Source: Rhodospirillales bacterium Ga0074136 (lineage in GTDB: Bacteria > Pseudomonadota > Alphaproteobacteria > Acetobacterales > Acetobacteraceae). Taken from it: DNA of 61,476 nt. The stretch spans positions 1-61,476 of the forward strand of contig LNEW01000171.1 in NCBI GenBank assembly GCA_001464375.1. Direction: 5' to 3'. Below, in pieces: positions 27,776-36,753 of the stretch. The notes below the pieces were generated by a model. That model saw nothing but the letters and a program-made list of their open reading frames with translations, was not told the origin of the DNA and did not search any database. A program made the position numbers and the translations under genes. Each line of letters begins with the position of its first letter. Within the stretch, counting starts at the first letter, position 1.

Positions 27776-27986
27776 GGCAGGCTTTCCTCAGGTCTTGACG
27801 CATAGATGCGCCGTCCGGGGCGTGGCGCAAGGCGTTGTGGCCCGTGGCGGGCGGCCTGGGAAGCCCCGGCAGCGGTGCCCATACCCGGAACCACGCACAT
27901 GATCTGCCGAGGCATCGGACCACCAACGCGGTGGTCGCATCGGCCGCCCGGCCCGTCCTGCCCGCCCCGACGCCTGCCGGCCGGGG
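27776..27986. other. Intergenic region between the thioredoxin-like gene and arsJ
   Basis: A 211-bp stretch upstream of the thioredoxin-like gene and downstream of arsJ, both on the minus strand. It should hold the promoter for the thioredoxin-led run and the end of the arsenic operon. I see no convincing terminator hairpin with a T-run and no supported gene. Confidence 0.4.
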
Positions 27987-29249
27987 TCAGGCCCCGCCTG
28001 CGCCTGCGGGCCGCGCGCCCGCGGCCCCGGTCGGCAAGGCGAGCGTGATGGCCCAGCACAGCGCCAGCATCACCCCGGCCCCCGCCAGGCAGGCCGGCAG
28101 CCCGGCCCAGGCATACAACAGGCCCGACAGCAGCGTGCCGCCGAAGCGACCGGCAGCATTGGCCGCGTAGTAGAAGCCGACATCCTCGGCCGCCTTTTCG
28201 CTGCCGGCATAGGCCAGCACCAGGTAGGAATGCACCGAGGAATTCACCGCGAACAGCACGCCGAAGACGCACAGCCCCACCGGCACGAACAGGTCCGGGC
28301 GCGGCACGTCGGCCAGCATCATGGCGGCCAGCAGGACGGGCACGGCGGTGAGCGCCAGCGACCAGGCCCGCGCCGCCGGCACCTCGGTGGAAAGCCCATC
28401 GTCGCTGCGCCGCACGATGGCCGGCGCGCCGGCCTGCACCAGGCCGTAGCCGATGGTCCAGAGTGCCAGGAAGCCGCCCACCATCGTGAAGGTCCAGCCG
28501 CTGGCGTACAGGAAGACGGGCAGGCCGACCACGAACCAGACATCGCGCGCGCCGAACAGGAACACGCGCGCCAGCGCCAGCAGGTTGACGCCCCTGCCCT
28601 TGGCGAGGAATTCGCGTGCCGTGCGCGACGCCTTCGCGCGGCCCATCATCGGCGGCAGCGACCACGCCACGCCGGCCAGCACCGCCGCCAGCCCCGCCGC
28701 CATGGCCCAGAGCGCGCCGCGGAAGCCGAGCGCTTCCAGCAGCACACCGCCCAGGAAAAAGCCGACGCCCTTCATGGCGTTCTTGCTGCCGGTGAAGAAC
28801 GCCACCCACTTGAACAACCGGCCGGAGGCATCGCCAGCCGTGATCTTGATGGCGGATTTCGACGCCGTTTTCGTCAGGTCCTTGGCGACGCCGCAGACCC
28901 CCTGCGCCACCACCACCCAGGCCACCGAAAACCCCGCCGCCCAGCCAGGCGACATCGCCGACAGCATCAGGAAGCCGATGATCTGCGTGGCCAGCCCCAC
29001 CGCCAGCATGCGCGCGATGCCGAAGCGCGTGGCGAGCCAGCCGCCGACCAGGTTGGCGCCGATGCCCGCCGCCTCGTACAGCAGGAACAGCAGGGCCAGG
29101 GTGAAGGGCGAGTAGCCGAGCCGGAAGAAGTGCAGCAGCACCAGCATGCGCAGCGCGCCATCGGTCAGCGTGAAGCCCCAATAGGCGGCGGTCACGATGG
29201 CGTAGTTGCGCGTGCCGTGGGTCGCCACGGCGGCGGTGCTGGTGCCCAT
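27987..29249 (-). CDS. arsJ: Organoarsenical efflux MFS transporter ArsJ
   Basis: 420 residues, about 12 membrane helices. The N-terminal NYAIVTAAYWGFTLTDGALR and the long conserved loop AKDLTKTASKSAIKITAGDA are hallmarks of ArsJ, which exports 1-arseno-3-phosphoglycerate. The identification is strengthened by the gene 19 bp upstream, a GAPDH that in this system makes the arsenylated substrate, and by the ArsR-ArsC fusion that heads the operon. Confidence 0.9.
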   Translation of the reverse strand: MGTSTAAVATHGTRNYAIVTAAYWGFTLTDGALRMLVLLHFFRLGYSPFTLALLFLLYEAAGIGANLVGGWLATRFGIARMLAVGLATQIIGFLMLSAMSPGWAAGFSVAWVVVAQGVCGVAKDLTKTASKSAIKITAGDASGRLFKWVAFFTGSKNAMKGVGFFLGGVLLEALGFRGALWAMAAGLAAVLAGVAWSLPPMMGRAKASRTAREFLAKGRGVNLLALARVFLFGARDVWFVVGLPVFLYASGWTFTMVGGFLALWTIGYGLVQAGAPAIVRRSDDGLSTEVPAARAWSLALTAVPVLLAAMMLADVPRPDLFVPVGLCVFGVLFAVNSSVHSYLVLAYAGSEKAAEDVGFYYAANAAGRFGGTLLSGLLYAWAGLPACLAGAGVMLALCWAITLALPTGAAGARPAGAGGA

Positions 29250-29268
29250 GCGCTCCGATCCCGACGCT

Positions 29269-30312
29269 CTAGATGCCTGAGACGCGCATGTGGCAGGCCA
29301 GGTCGATCATGCGGCAGGCATAGCCCATCTCGTTGTCGTACCAGGCGTAGATCTTGAGCAGCGTGCCGTCGGTGACCAGGGTGGAAGGCCCATCGACGAT
29401 GCTGCTGCGCGTGTCGCGCGCATAGTCCGCGCTGACCAGCGGGCGGTCCTCGAAACCCAGGATGCCGGCGAGCGGGCTGGCAGCGGCTTCGCGGAACAGG
29501 GTGTTGACCTCCGCGGCGGTGGTCTCGCGCCGCATCTCGAAGACGCAGTCGGTCAGCGAGGCGTTCAGCACCGGCGCGCGGACCGCGTGGCCGTCCAGCT
29601 TGCCCTTGAGATCCGGGTAGATCAGCGCGATGGCGGTCGCGCTACCGGTCGTGGTGGGCTGCAGCGACAGCATGGCGGAGCGCGCGCGCCGCAGGTCCTT
29701 GTGCGGCGCGTCGACCACGACATTGGTGTTGGTCGGGTCGTGGATGGTGGTGATCTGGCCGTGGCGGATGCCGATCGCCTCGTGCACCACCTTCACCACC
29801 GGCGCCAGGCAATTGGTGGTGCAGGACGCGGCGGTGACGATCGGGTGGCGCGCCGGGTCGTACAGGTGCTCGTTCACCCCGACCACGACGTTCAGGACGC
29901 TGTCCACCTTCACGGGCGCGGCGACGATGACGCGCTTGGCGCCGCGGTCGAGATGGCCCTGGAGCGTCTCCAGCGTCAGGAACTTGCCGGTGCATTCCAG
30001 CACGACATCGACGCCCTGGTCGCCCCAGGGGATGTCGGCCGCCTTGGCGTGCTCGGAGAAGACCACGCGGCGGTCGCCGATGCGGATCGCGGCGCTGCCC
30101 TCGGCGGCGATCGGCGCGCGCCAGCGGCCCTGCACGCTGTCGAATTCCAGCAGGTGGGCGCAGGTTGCCGCACCGCCCTTCACCTCGTTCACCTGGACCA
30201 CGTCGAGGCGGTTGCCGGCACGCGGGTCGTCAGCCTGCCGGTCCGACGCACCCAGGGCGGCGCGCAGCGCGAGCCGCCCGATCCGCCCCATGCCATTGAT
30301 GCCGACTTTCAT
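29269..30312 (-). CDS. Glyceraldehyde-3-phosphate dehydrogenase, arsenic-operon type
   Basis: 347 residues. NAD-binding [10 protein letters not shown] at the N-terminus, catalytic Cys164 in [10 protein letters not shown], and the C-terminal WYDNEMGY are all intact. In ars operons with ArsJ this enzyme forms 1-arseno-3-phosphoglycerate from glyceraldehyde-3-phosphate and arsenate, which ArsJ then exports. The ATG overlaps the ArsR-ArsC stop (ATGA). A second, glycolytic GAPDH is expected elsewhere in the genome; none is in this window. Confidence 0.93.
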   Translation of the reverse strand: MKVGINGMGRIGRLALRAALGASDRQADDPRAGNRLDVVQVNEVKGGAATCAHLLEFDSVQGRWRAPIAAEGSAAIRIGDRRVVFSEHAKAADIPWGDQGVDVVLECTGKFLTLETLQGHLDRGAKRVIVAAPVKVDSVLNVVVGVNEHLYDPARHPIVTAASCTTNCLAPVVKVVHEAIGIRHGQITTIHDPTNTNVVVDAPHKDLRRARSAMLSLQPTTTGSATAIALIYPDLKGKLDGHAVRAPVLNASLTDCVFEMRRETTAAEVNTLFREAAASPLAGILGFEDRPLVSADYARDTRSSIVDGPSTLVTDGTLLKIYAWYDNEMGYACRMIDLACHMRVSGI

Positions 30313-31169
30313 GCGCGCGCCGCCGCAGCGAGCGGCTGGGCGAGCTCGTCGATGCGCGCCTTCAGCGCCATGCGGTCCAGCGTGCCGAAGGGCAGGCTGG
30401 TGAAGATGCCGAGGCGGCGGTGCAACGCGGCATACAGCTCGTTCATCAGCGTCGCCCGCTCGGTGTCGCTGCCGGAGAACTTCGCCGGGTCGGGCAGCGG
30501 CCAGGCGGCGGTGACGTGGGTGCCCTCGAAATCCGGGCAGGCCTGGACATTCAGCACGTCGCACAGCGCGATGACGAAATCCATCCGCGGGGCGTCCGGG
30601 CCGGTGAACGCGTCCCAGGATTTCGAGCGCAGCCCGGACACGTCGTGCCCCAGGCCCTTCAACTGCGCCAGCACCCCGGGCAGCGGGCCGGTCGGCAATG
30701 GGTCCGACCCTGCCGAGAAGGCACGGAAGCGGCCGGCGCCAATGTCGTTCAGGATCGCCTCGGCCATGATCGACCGGGCCGAGTTGCGGGTGCACAGGAA
30801 CAGAACGTTGAAGGTCGCCGGTGTCATCCGGGCGGTCTCCTTGTGGGGTTCGAGGATGCGGTGGAGGTCGCCGCAGCGCGCCGGGTCGCCGTCGCAGCAC
30901 CCGTCGGCGAGGAAGGCGAGGACGGCGCGCAGGCGATCGACCTGCGCCGCGTAGATCAGGTTGCGGCCCTGGCGCGTCGCCGCCACCAGGCCGGCCTGGT
31001 CGAGCGCGCGCAGGTGGAAGGACAGCGTGGAGGACGGCACGCCGAGCCGGGCCGCCATCTCCCCCGCGGCGATGCCGTTCGGGCCGGCGCCCAGCAGGGC
31101 CCGCAGCAGGTCGAGCCGGGTTTCCTGGCCGAGGGCGGCAAAAGCCTGGGCGGCGTCGTTGGAATCCAT
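30309..31169 (-). CDS. ArsR repressor fused to arsenate reductase (low-MW phosphatase type)
   Basis: 286 residues joining two proteins usually made separately. Residues 1-110 are an ArsR winged helix ([20 protein letters not shown]), with Cys91, Cys92 and Cys99 in [11 protein letters not shown] as probable As(III) ligands. Residues 120-260 are a low-molecular-weight-phosphatase-type reductase with P-loop CTRNSAR (Cys126-Arg132) and Asp in AWPLPDPA. The fusion would couple sensing and arsenate reduction in one chain. No Shine-Dalgarno precedes ATG 31169, and the bases before it are AT-rich, so translation may be leaderless. The frame is open to 31340, but that part is not ArsR-like. Confidence 0.9.
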   Translation of the reverse strand: MDSNDAAQAFAALGQETRLDLLRALLGAGPNGIAAGEMAARLGVPSSTLSFHLRALDQAGLVAATRQGRNLIYAAQVDRLRAVLAFLADGCCDGDPARCGDLHRILEPHKETARMTPATFNVLFLCTRNSARSIMAEAILNDIGAGRFRAFSAGSDPLPTGPLPGVLAQLKGLGHDVSGLRSKSWDAFTGPDAPRMDFVIALCDVLNVQACPDFEGTHVTAAWPLPDPAKFSGSDTERATLMNELYAALHRRLGIFTSLPFGTLDRMALKARIDELAQPLAAAARA

Positions 31170-31200
31170 ATTGCCAGAATAATCGAATGGTTCGGATGGG
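31170..31200 (-). promoter_or_regulatory. Candidate promoter/ArsR operator of the arsenic operon
   Basis: On the minus strand the bases just before the start read CATTCGATTATTCTGGCAAT, an AT-rich island in very GC-rich DNA. ATTCGAT and a nearby ATTCTG give an imperfect repeat like ArsR operators. A -10-like element could fall in the same run. The placement directly at the start codon suggests autoregulation by the encoded repressor. No footprint-like symmetry is complete, so this is tentative. Confidence 0.35.
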
Positions 31201-31406
31201 GCGTGATGCTTTGATGACGATGAACGCGGGTTCGGCGTTGCTCGGCCATGCCGACGGCGCGGGCGGGACGCCCGGTCATTGGGGCAGGCAGTCTGTCGTC
31301 GGGCCATCCGCGCGGCCACCGCAAGCGCCGCCCGGGGCATCCTCGCCTTCCGAGGAACGGCCGTCGCGGAGGTGGCTCATCCGGGCAGGCGCGCTAAACC
31401 TGCCCG

Positions 31407-32261
31407 ATGCCTGACCCCGCCCTGTCCCGCCACGTCGCCGCCTGCAACAACATCGCCTCGCCGGCGGGGCTGATCCCGTTCCGGGCCGGCGCGGCCCAGG
31501 TCGGCTGGGTGTCGCCGGAACTCGCGCAGGCGCTGACGTTCCGCCCGCGCGACTTCCACTTCGATGGCGCGGGGGTGGCGCTGGCCGCCAGGCTGCGCAG
31601 CCCCGGAAGCCGCAGCGAGGCGCTGGCCCAGGCGCTGCCGCCGCTCGCCGCCGGCGGCTTCCTGCGCATCCGGCGCGAGGTCTTCGACGTGCGCGAGACC
31701 ACCGCCGGCCCGGTGCTGGCCACGCTGGACCGCGGCGCGCTGCCCGCCTTCGGCGTGATGTCCCAGGGCGTGCACGTGAACGGCCTGGTGCGGCGCGCGG
31801 ACGGGCTCCATGTCTGGGTCGGCATCCGTGCCAGGGACAAGGCGGTGGCGCCCGGGCAGCTCGACAACATCGTCGCCGGCGGCATCCCGGCCGGGCTCAG
31901 TCCGGAGGAATGCCTGGTCAAGGAGGCCGCCGAGGAGGCCCGCCTGCCGCCCACGCTGGCCGCCACCGCGCGCGCCGCCGGACGCGTCTCCTACGTCATG
32001 TCGAATGCCGAGGGCCTGCGCCGCGACGTGCTGCACGTCTATGACCTCGACATCCCCGAGGGCGTGACGCCCGTTCCCGGCGATGACGAGGTGGAACGCT
32101 TCGAATTGTGGCCCGCCGCCCGCCTGCTGGAGGCGGTGCGCACCACCGACAGCATCAAGTTCAACGTCAATCTGGTGCTGATCGACCTGTTCCTGCGCGA
32201 AGGCCTGGTCGCCGACCCCGATGGCACCCTGCGCGCCGGGCTCGACCAGGGCCCTGATTGA
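31407..32261 (+). CDS. NUDIX hydrolase with DUF4743 N-terminal domain
   Basis: 284 residues. The Nudix box reads GGIPAGLSPEECLVKEAAEE, with Lys-Glu in place of the usual Arg-Glu but the metal-binding Glu residues kept. The N-terminal half (CNNIASPAGLIPFRAGAAQVG) matches DUF4743, found with Nudix domains related to thiamine-diphosphate-type hydrolases. The substrate is not clear. It lies 30 bp upstream of the coq7-like gene and may be co-transcribed. Confidence 0.87.
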   Translation: MPDPALSRHVAACNNIASPAGLIPFRAGAAQVGWVSPELAQALTFRPRDFHFDGAGVALAARLRSPGSRSEALAQALPPLAAGGFLRIRREVFDVRETTAGPVLATLDRGALPAFGVMSQGVHVNGLVRRADGLHVWVGIRARDKAVAPGQLDNIVAGGIPAGLSPEECLVKEAAEEARLPPTLAATARAAGRVSYVMSNAEGLRRDVLHVYDLDIPEGVTPVPGDDEVERFELWPAARLLEAVRTTDSIKFNVNLVLIDLFLREGLVADPDGTLRAGLDQGPD

Positions 32262-32291
32262 CCCTCGCCGCCCCGGCGCCATCTGCGACGC

Positions 32292-32843
32292 ATGAGCACC
32301 ACCACCGCCGACGCGCGCGCCGACACCTTCCCCGCCTGGCTGGTCGGCGAATTGCGCTCCGACCATGCCGGGGAGACCGGCGCGGTATGGATCTATGACG
32401 GCATCCTGGCCGTCAGCCGCGACCCGGCCGTGCGCGACTTCGCGACGCGCCACCGCGCCACCGAACAGGGCCACCTCGACCTGCTCGAAGGCCTGCTTCC
32501 GCCCGCCGGCCGGTCCCGCCTGCTGCCGATCTGGCGCGTCGCCGGCTGGCTGACCGGCGCATTGCCGTCGCTGTTCGGTCCGCGCGCGGTCTTCGCCACG
32601 GTCGATGCGGTCGAGACCTTCGTGGACCACCACTACCGCGCCCAGACCGATCGCCTGGCCGCCGAGGGCATCTTCCCCGAGATCCACGCGCTGCTCGAAC
32701 GGTGCCGGGAGGAGGAGGTGCATCATCGCGACGAGGCGCGCGAGGCGGGCGCAGGCCCCGCCTACGGTCCGGCCCTGCGCGCCTGGGCCTGGCTGGTGGG
32801 CAGCGGTTCCGCGGCCGCGGTGTCGGCCGCGAAGCGCATCTGA
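32292..32843 (+). CDS. coq7: Demethoxyubiquinone hydroxylase (Coq7 family)
   Basis: 183 residues. The diiron ligand pattern is intact: Glu28 in DHAGETGAVWIY, Glu58 and His61 in TEQGH, Glu109 in AVETFVDHHY, and EEVHHRDEA. Coq7 adds the C6 hydroxyl late in ubiquinone synthesis at the membrane; two hydrophobic helices (around 80-105 and 160-178) support membrane association. Ubiquinone rather than menaquinone respiration fits an aerobic alphaproteobacterium. Confidence 0.92.
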   Translation: MSTTTADARADTFPAWLVGELRSDHAGETGAVWIYDGILAVSRDPAVRDFATRHRATEQGHLDLLEGLLPPAGRSRLLPIWRVAGWLTGALPSLFGPRAVFATVDAVETFVDHHYRAQTDRLAAEGIFPEIHALLERCREEEVHHRDEAREAGAGPAYGPALRAWAWLVGSGSAAAVSAAKRI

Positions 32844-33127
32844 GCCCGGCGCGCATCCGGACCGGCCCACGCCGAACACCGGGATCCAGGAGCCGCGCCC
32901 AACCCGCCCGCCGCCGCCCCGCGCACCGGTGCGTGGCGCGAAGGCAAGCCGGGTGGGTGCCCGGCGCCCGCCGCCTTGGCTGGCGGGGCACACGAACCCA
33001 AACAGACGCCCACGCAACCGAATGCAACCGTCGCGCGCTGGACTCGCCAGTCGAGACCCCGTCCCACTATATCCGCGGGCGTTCACCGTTCCGTGCCGAT
33101 TCCCCCCGCGCCCACAGGAGAGGCCCC

Positions 33128-34855
33128 ATGACCAGCACACGCGCCATCGCCAGGCTGGCCCTGCTCGCCTCGGTCGCCATCCTGCCGGCCTGCGGCTACT
33201 CGGTCCAAAGCACGGACCGCGTCACCGGGCTCGAACGCGACCTGACCGCCTCGCAGGCGCGCGGGCAGGAGCTCACCACCCGCGTCGGGGAACTGGAAAC
33301 GACGCTGGCGGCAGAACGCCGCGCGCGGGGCAATCTCTCCGCGATCGAGCGCCGCCTCTCCATCGCGCAGCGCGACCTCGGTTCGGCGCAGCAGGGCCGC
33401 ACCTCGGCCGACCAGGAATCCACGCAGCTGCGCCAGCGCCTCGATGAGGAGACGCGCCGCCTCGCCGCGCTGCAGGCCGAGGCCGCGCAGGCGGCCGCAC
33501 TCGGCGAACAGCGCCGCGGCCAGGTGGCCGAGGCCGATCGCCGGCTGGCCGCGCTTCGCGACAACGCCAATGCCGAGGACCGCCGCCTCGCGGCGCTGCG
33601 CGGCGACATCGCCAGTGCCGATGCGCGCGTCGCCGGCCTCACGGCCCGCGCCGCGGAGGAGGAGCGGCGCCTGGCCGGCCTCGGCCAGCGCACCACGGCC
33701 GAGGAGACGCGCCTCGCTGGCCTGCGCCAGGCTGCCGAGGCCGAGACCCGCCGCCGCGACGGGCTGCGCGCCGAGGCGACCGAGGCCGAGCAGCGCCTAG
33801 CCGGCCTGACCCAGCGCTCCGGCACCGAGCAGCAGCGCCTGACCGACCTGCAGGCGCGGACCAACCAGACCACCGCGGCGGTGCGCGAACAGGAACAGCG
33901 CCTGGCCGCCGCGCGGCAGGCGGTGAACATCTCGGAGGGCGAGGCCGTGGCCCGCCGCCAGACCGTGGCCCAGCTGGAGGGCGAGATCGGCCGGCTGACC
34001 GCCACGCGCGACCAGACCGCGACGGAACTGCGCGGGCTGCAGGCGCGCGCCACCGAACTGCGCACCGCCGTCGTCGCCGCCGAGGGCCGCCTGGCGGAAC
34101 TGCGCGAGAGCACCGGGACCGAGGAACGCCGCCTGGCCGCCCTGCGCGGCGAGGCGAGCGCGGCCGAACGCACCCTGGCCGAACGCCGCACCGCCGCCGA
34201 GGAGGCCGAGCGCCGTGCGACCGCCGCCGGGCGCACCGCCGAGCAGGAGGCCGAGCGCGCCCGCGCCCAGGTCGAGGAAGCGCGCCGCGCCTCCGGCGCC
34301 GTGACGGCCTCGCGCGGGGAGGCGGAATCGCTGCAACGCCAGGCCGAGGCGCTGCGGCAGGAGCTCACCGCCTCCGACCGCCAGCGCCAGGAGCTGGCGC
34401 GCCAGGCCGAGGGGCTGCGCGGCGATGTCGCCACCACCCAGCGCCAGCGCGCCGAACTGGCCGCGCAGATCGAAAGCCTGCGGGGCGAGGTCGCGGCGTC
34501 GGATCGCCGCCGTGCGGAACTGGCCGCGCAGGTGGCGGCGCTGCGCGGCGAGGTGGCAGCGGCCGACCGGCGCCGCGGCGAGGTGGCCGGCCAGGCCGAC
34601 AGCCTGCGCGCCGCCGTGGCCGCGGCCGAACAGCAGCGCACCGAGGTGGCGCGGCAGCTCGATGCCATGCGCGCGGAGGTCGCCACGGCCGAACGCCGCC
34701 GCGCCGAGATCGCCGGCCAGATCGCCGCGACCGAGGCACGGCTGAACGAGCGCCGGACCGAACTGGCGGACCTCGAATCGCGGGTGCGCCGCGCGCGGGA
34801 TGCCCAGGGCAACGATCCGATGTCGGTGACGGTGCCGGGGCCGTCGCCGCGCTAG
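33128..34855 (+). CDS. Large coiled-coil lipoprotein (hypothetical)
   Basis: 575 residues. The signal RLALLASVAILPACG has a lipobox (LPAC) that predicts lipidation at Cys22. Nearly all the rest is one long coiled coil of Arg, Glu, Ala, Leu and Gln, with imperfect internal repeats such as RLAGLTQRSGTEQQRL, and late blocks such as ELAAQVAALRGEV and EVAGQADSLRAAV. There is no recognisable globular domain. It could span the periplasm as a spacer or bind peptidoglycan or membranes, but that is inference. GGAGAGG lies about 6 bp upstream of the ATG. The repeats make the length likely to vary between strains. Confidence 0.8.
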   Translation: MTSTRAIARLALLASVAILPACGYSVQSTDRVTGLERDLTASQARGQELTTRVGELETTLAAERRARGNLSAIERRLSIAQRDLGSAQQGRTSADQESTQLRQRLDEETRRLAALQAEAAQAAALGEQRRGQVAEADRRLAALRDNANAEDRRLAALRGDIASADARVAGLTARAAEEERRLAGLGQRTTAEETRLAGLRQAAEAETRRRDGLRAEATEAEQRLAGLTQRSGTEQQRLTDLQARTNQTTAAVREQEQRLAAARQAVNISEGEAVARRQTVAQLEGEIGRLTATRDQTATELRGLQARATELRTAVVAAEGRLAELRESTGTEERRLAALRGEASAAERTLAERRTAAEEAERRATAAGRTAEQEAERARAQVEEARRASGAVTASRGEAESLQRQAEALRQELTASDRQRQELARQAEGLRGDVATTQRQRAELAAQIESLRGEVAASDRRRAELAAQVAALRGEVAAADRRRGEVAGQADSLRAAVAAAEQQRTEVARQLDAMRAEVATAERRRAEIAGQIAATEARLNERRTELADLESRVRRARDAQGNDPMSVTVPGPSPR

Positions 34856-34960
34856 CGGCGCTGGAACTGGGGGTCGCGATAGCGGCGCTGGAACAGGCGG
34901 CCGCGCTTGCAGCGCTGGAACTGGCGGTCGCGCTGGCGGCGCTGAACCAGGCGGTCCGCG
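34853..34960. repeat. Four imperfect 27-bp tandem repeats
   Basis: Copies start at 34853, 34880, 34907 and 34934, each near TAGCGGCGCTGGAACTGGCG. The first three bases are the stop codon of the coiled-coil gene. In the next forward frame the array is open and reads as a 9-residue repeat near ALAALELAV, so it may be the lost C-terminal part of the coiled coil. Confidence 0.75.
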
Positions 34961-35004
34961 TGAGCGAGGCTGGAACCGCTCGGTTGCCGCGGCAGCGGCA
35001 CTGG

Positions 35005-35075
35005 AGCGGGCGAAGGGAATCGAACCCTCGTCACTTGGTTGGGAACCAAGAGCTCTACCATTGAGCTACGCCCGC
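35005..35075 (-). tRNA. tRNA-Gly (anticodon CCC)
   Basis: Read on the minus strand, a full cloverleaf can be drawn: acceptor GCGGGCG with CGCCCGC, D-arm GCTC/GAGC, anticodon stem CTTGG/CCAAG with loop TTCCCAA, and T-arm GAGGG-TTCGATT-CCCTT. The anticodon is CCC, reading GGG. CCA is not encoded. The discriminator base is T. Confidence 0.95.
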
Positions 35076-35078
35076 GCC

Positions 35079-35360
35079 TTGGCCGGTATAGGCGGCCGGG
35101 GCGGGTGCGGGCAAGAAGCCCCGTGAAACGCATCCACTGCTTCGGCGGGGTGCCGCCATGCATCCGCGTGAACCGCCATCCCACCGGCCTCGGCAAGACC
35201 AGCGGCTGCTTCGATGCCGGGCTGCGCCCGCTGGCGCTCCATGCCGCGGCGCGGCGCACGCTCGCCCCCGCTGCTTGATGGACGGGAACACTTCACCGTT
35301 GCGCCCTTGCCGGGCGGCTTGACCGCGCGCCCCGCCCGGGCGTAACGACGGGTTGGCGGT
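35079..35360. other. Intergenic region between tRNA-Gly and the metZ leader
   Basis: Nothing in these 280 bases is convincingly a gene. A 51-codon frame from GTG 35123 to 35278 (VKRIHCFGGVPPCIRVN at its start) has no recognisable family and lacks a Shine-Dalgarno. The stretch nearest the tRNA should hold its promoter on the minus strand, and the right part the promoter of metZ. Confidence 0.35.
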
Positions 35361-35364
35361 GACG

Positions 35365-35452
35365 CCCCTCGAGATTTGTCCGGCCAGCTTGCGGCGAGGT
35401 CCCTGTCCAGGGTCGCATCCAGAACGGTGCGGAAAACAAGCGCGCTAAACGG
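35365..35452 (+). promoter_or_regulatory. SAM-II-like riboswitch upstream of metZ
   Basis: The order of elements fits SAM-II: P1 arm CCTCG (35367-35371), then ATTTG (35374-35378), GCTTGC (35387-35392), P1 partner CGAGG (35395-35399), and, after a variable loop, AAAACAAGC (35433-35441) and GCTAAA (35444-35449). CAAGC can pair with GCTTG to form the pseudoknot. SAM-II elements in alphaproteobacteria commonly precede metZ/metX, as here, and lower expression when S-adenosylmethionine is plentiful. The variable loop (35400-35432) is longer than usual and can form its own hairpins. Confidence 0.75.
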
Positions 35453-35456
35453 CCGT

Positions 35457-35482
35457 GGGACTGCCGCATGCCGTGCAGTCCC
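35457..35482 (+). terminator. Hairpin in the metZ leader (possible attenuator)
   Basis: A perfect 8-bp stem, GGGACTGC (35457-35464) with GCAGTCCC (35475-35482), closes a 10-base loop directly after the riboswitch core. It has no T-run, so intrinsic termination is not certain; it could act as an attenuator or a structural part of the leader. Confidence 0.4.
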
Positions 35483-35529
35483 CGCCCGCGAAGGGGCCGG
35501 ACGCCGGATATTCGCGAAGGGTCCGCCCC

Positions 35530-36750
35530 ATGGCCAGGTCTCGTTCCACCCGCCCGCTCCGCCCCGCCACGCTGCTCGTGCGCGGCGGCCAGATGCGCTC
35601 CGGCTTCGACGAGACGGCGGAGGCGATGTTCCTCACCTCCGGCTTCGTCTACGACAGCGCCGCCCAGGCCGAGGCGACCTTCGCCGGCACCGAGGTGCAC
35701 TACCAGTATTCGCGCTTCGGCAACCCGACGGTGGCGATGCTGGAAGCGCGCATCGCCGCGCTGGAAGGGGCCGAGGCCTGCCGCGCGACGGCCACCGGCA
35801 TGGCGGCGGTGCATGCAGCGATGCTGTCGCACCTAAAGACCGGTGATCGCGTCGTCGCATCGCGGGCGCTGTTCGGGTCCTGCCACTGGATCGTCTCGAC
35901 GCTGCTGCCGCGCTACGGCATCGCGACGGAATTCGTCGATGGCGCCGACCTGGACCAGTGGGCTGCGGCGCTGTCGAAGCCGACGGCGCTGGTGCTGCTC
36001 GAGACACCGTCCAACCCGATGCTCGAGATCGTCGACATGCGCGCGGTCTGCGACCTGGCCCACAAGGCCGGCGCGATCGTGGTGGTGGACAACGTGTTCG
36101 CCACGCCGCTGCTGCAGAAGCCGATGCTCTCGGGCGCCGACGTGGTGGTCTATTCCGCCACCAAGCATTTCGACGGCCAGGGCCGCGTGCTGGGCGGCTG
36201 CGTGCTGGGTCCGAAGAAGTGGGTCGAGGACACGCTGCAGCCCTTCATCCGCAACACCGGCCCGTCGATGAGCCCGTTCAACGCCTGGGTCATCCTGAAG
36301 GGGCTGGAGACGCTGCACCTGCGCGTGCCCGCCATGTGCCGCAACGCCGCCGCGGTGGCCGACATGCTGGCCGAACGCTCCGAGATCGCGCGCGTGCTGT
36401 ATCCGTTCCGCGACGACCATCCGCAGCAGAAGCTGGCGATGGCGCAGATGTCGGCGGGCGGCACGCTGGTCACCTTCGACCTCAAGGGCGGCAAGGATGC
36501 GTGCTTCCGCTTCATGGACGCGATGGAGCTGATCGACATCTCGAACAACCTGGGGGATTCGAAGTCGCTGGCCACGCATCCGGCGACCACCACGCATATG
36601 CGCGTGGGGGCCGAGGAACGCGCGCGCCTGGGCATCACCGACGGCACGGTGCGCCTGTCGGTCGGGCTGGAGGACGTCGCCGACATCATCGACGACCTGT
36701 CGCAGGCGCTGGATGCGGCCAATGCCGCGCCCGCGCGCGCGGCCGAATAG
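35530..36750 (+). CDS. metZ: O-succinylhomoserine sulfhydrylase
   Basis: 406 residues, a PLP enzyme of the Cys/Met metabolism family. The PLP lysine is Lys212 in VVYSATKHFDGQGR; YQYSRFGNPT near 59-68 and the C-terminal SLGVESL-type region, here LGDSKSLATHPATTTH, support the sulfhydrylase branch. It makes homocysteine directly from O-succinylhomoserine (or the acetyl form) and sulfide. A SAM-II-like riboswitch in the leader is consistent with a methionine-synthesis gene. The start at ATG 35530 precedes the conserved core without extra sequence. Confidence 0.92.
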   Translation: MARSRSTRPLRPATLLVRGGQMRSGFDETAEAMFLTSGFVYDSAAQAEATFAGTEVHYQYSRFGNPTVAMLEARIAALEGAEACRATATGMAAVHAAMLSHLKTGDRVVASRALFGSCHWIVSTLLPRYGIATEFVDGADLDQWAAALSKPTALVLLETPSNPMLEIVDMRAVCDLAHKAGAIVVVDNVFATPLLQKPMLSGADVVVYSATKHFDGQGRVLGGCVLGPKKWVEDTLQPFIRNTGPSMSPFNAWVILKGLETLHLRVPAMCRNAAAVADMLAERSEIARVLYPFRDDHPQQKLAMAQMSAGGTLVTFDLKGGKDACFRFMDAMELIDISNNLGDSKSLATHPATTTHMRVGAEERARLGITDGTVRLSVGLEDVADIIDDLSQALDAANAAPARAAE

Positions 36751-36753
36751 GCC

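Noticed and set aside
34853..34960. The 27-bp repeats were considered as CRISPR or as tRNA-adjacent attachment sites.
   Set aside because: No spacers, no integrase, and the unit matches the coiled-coil coding period.
35039..35278. A 79-residue plus-strand frame.
   Set aside because: It starts inside the tRNA-Gly gene, has no family match and no ribosome site.
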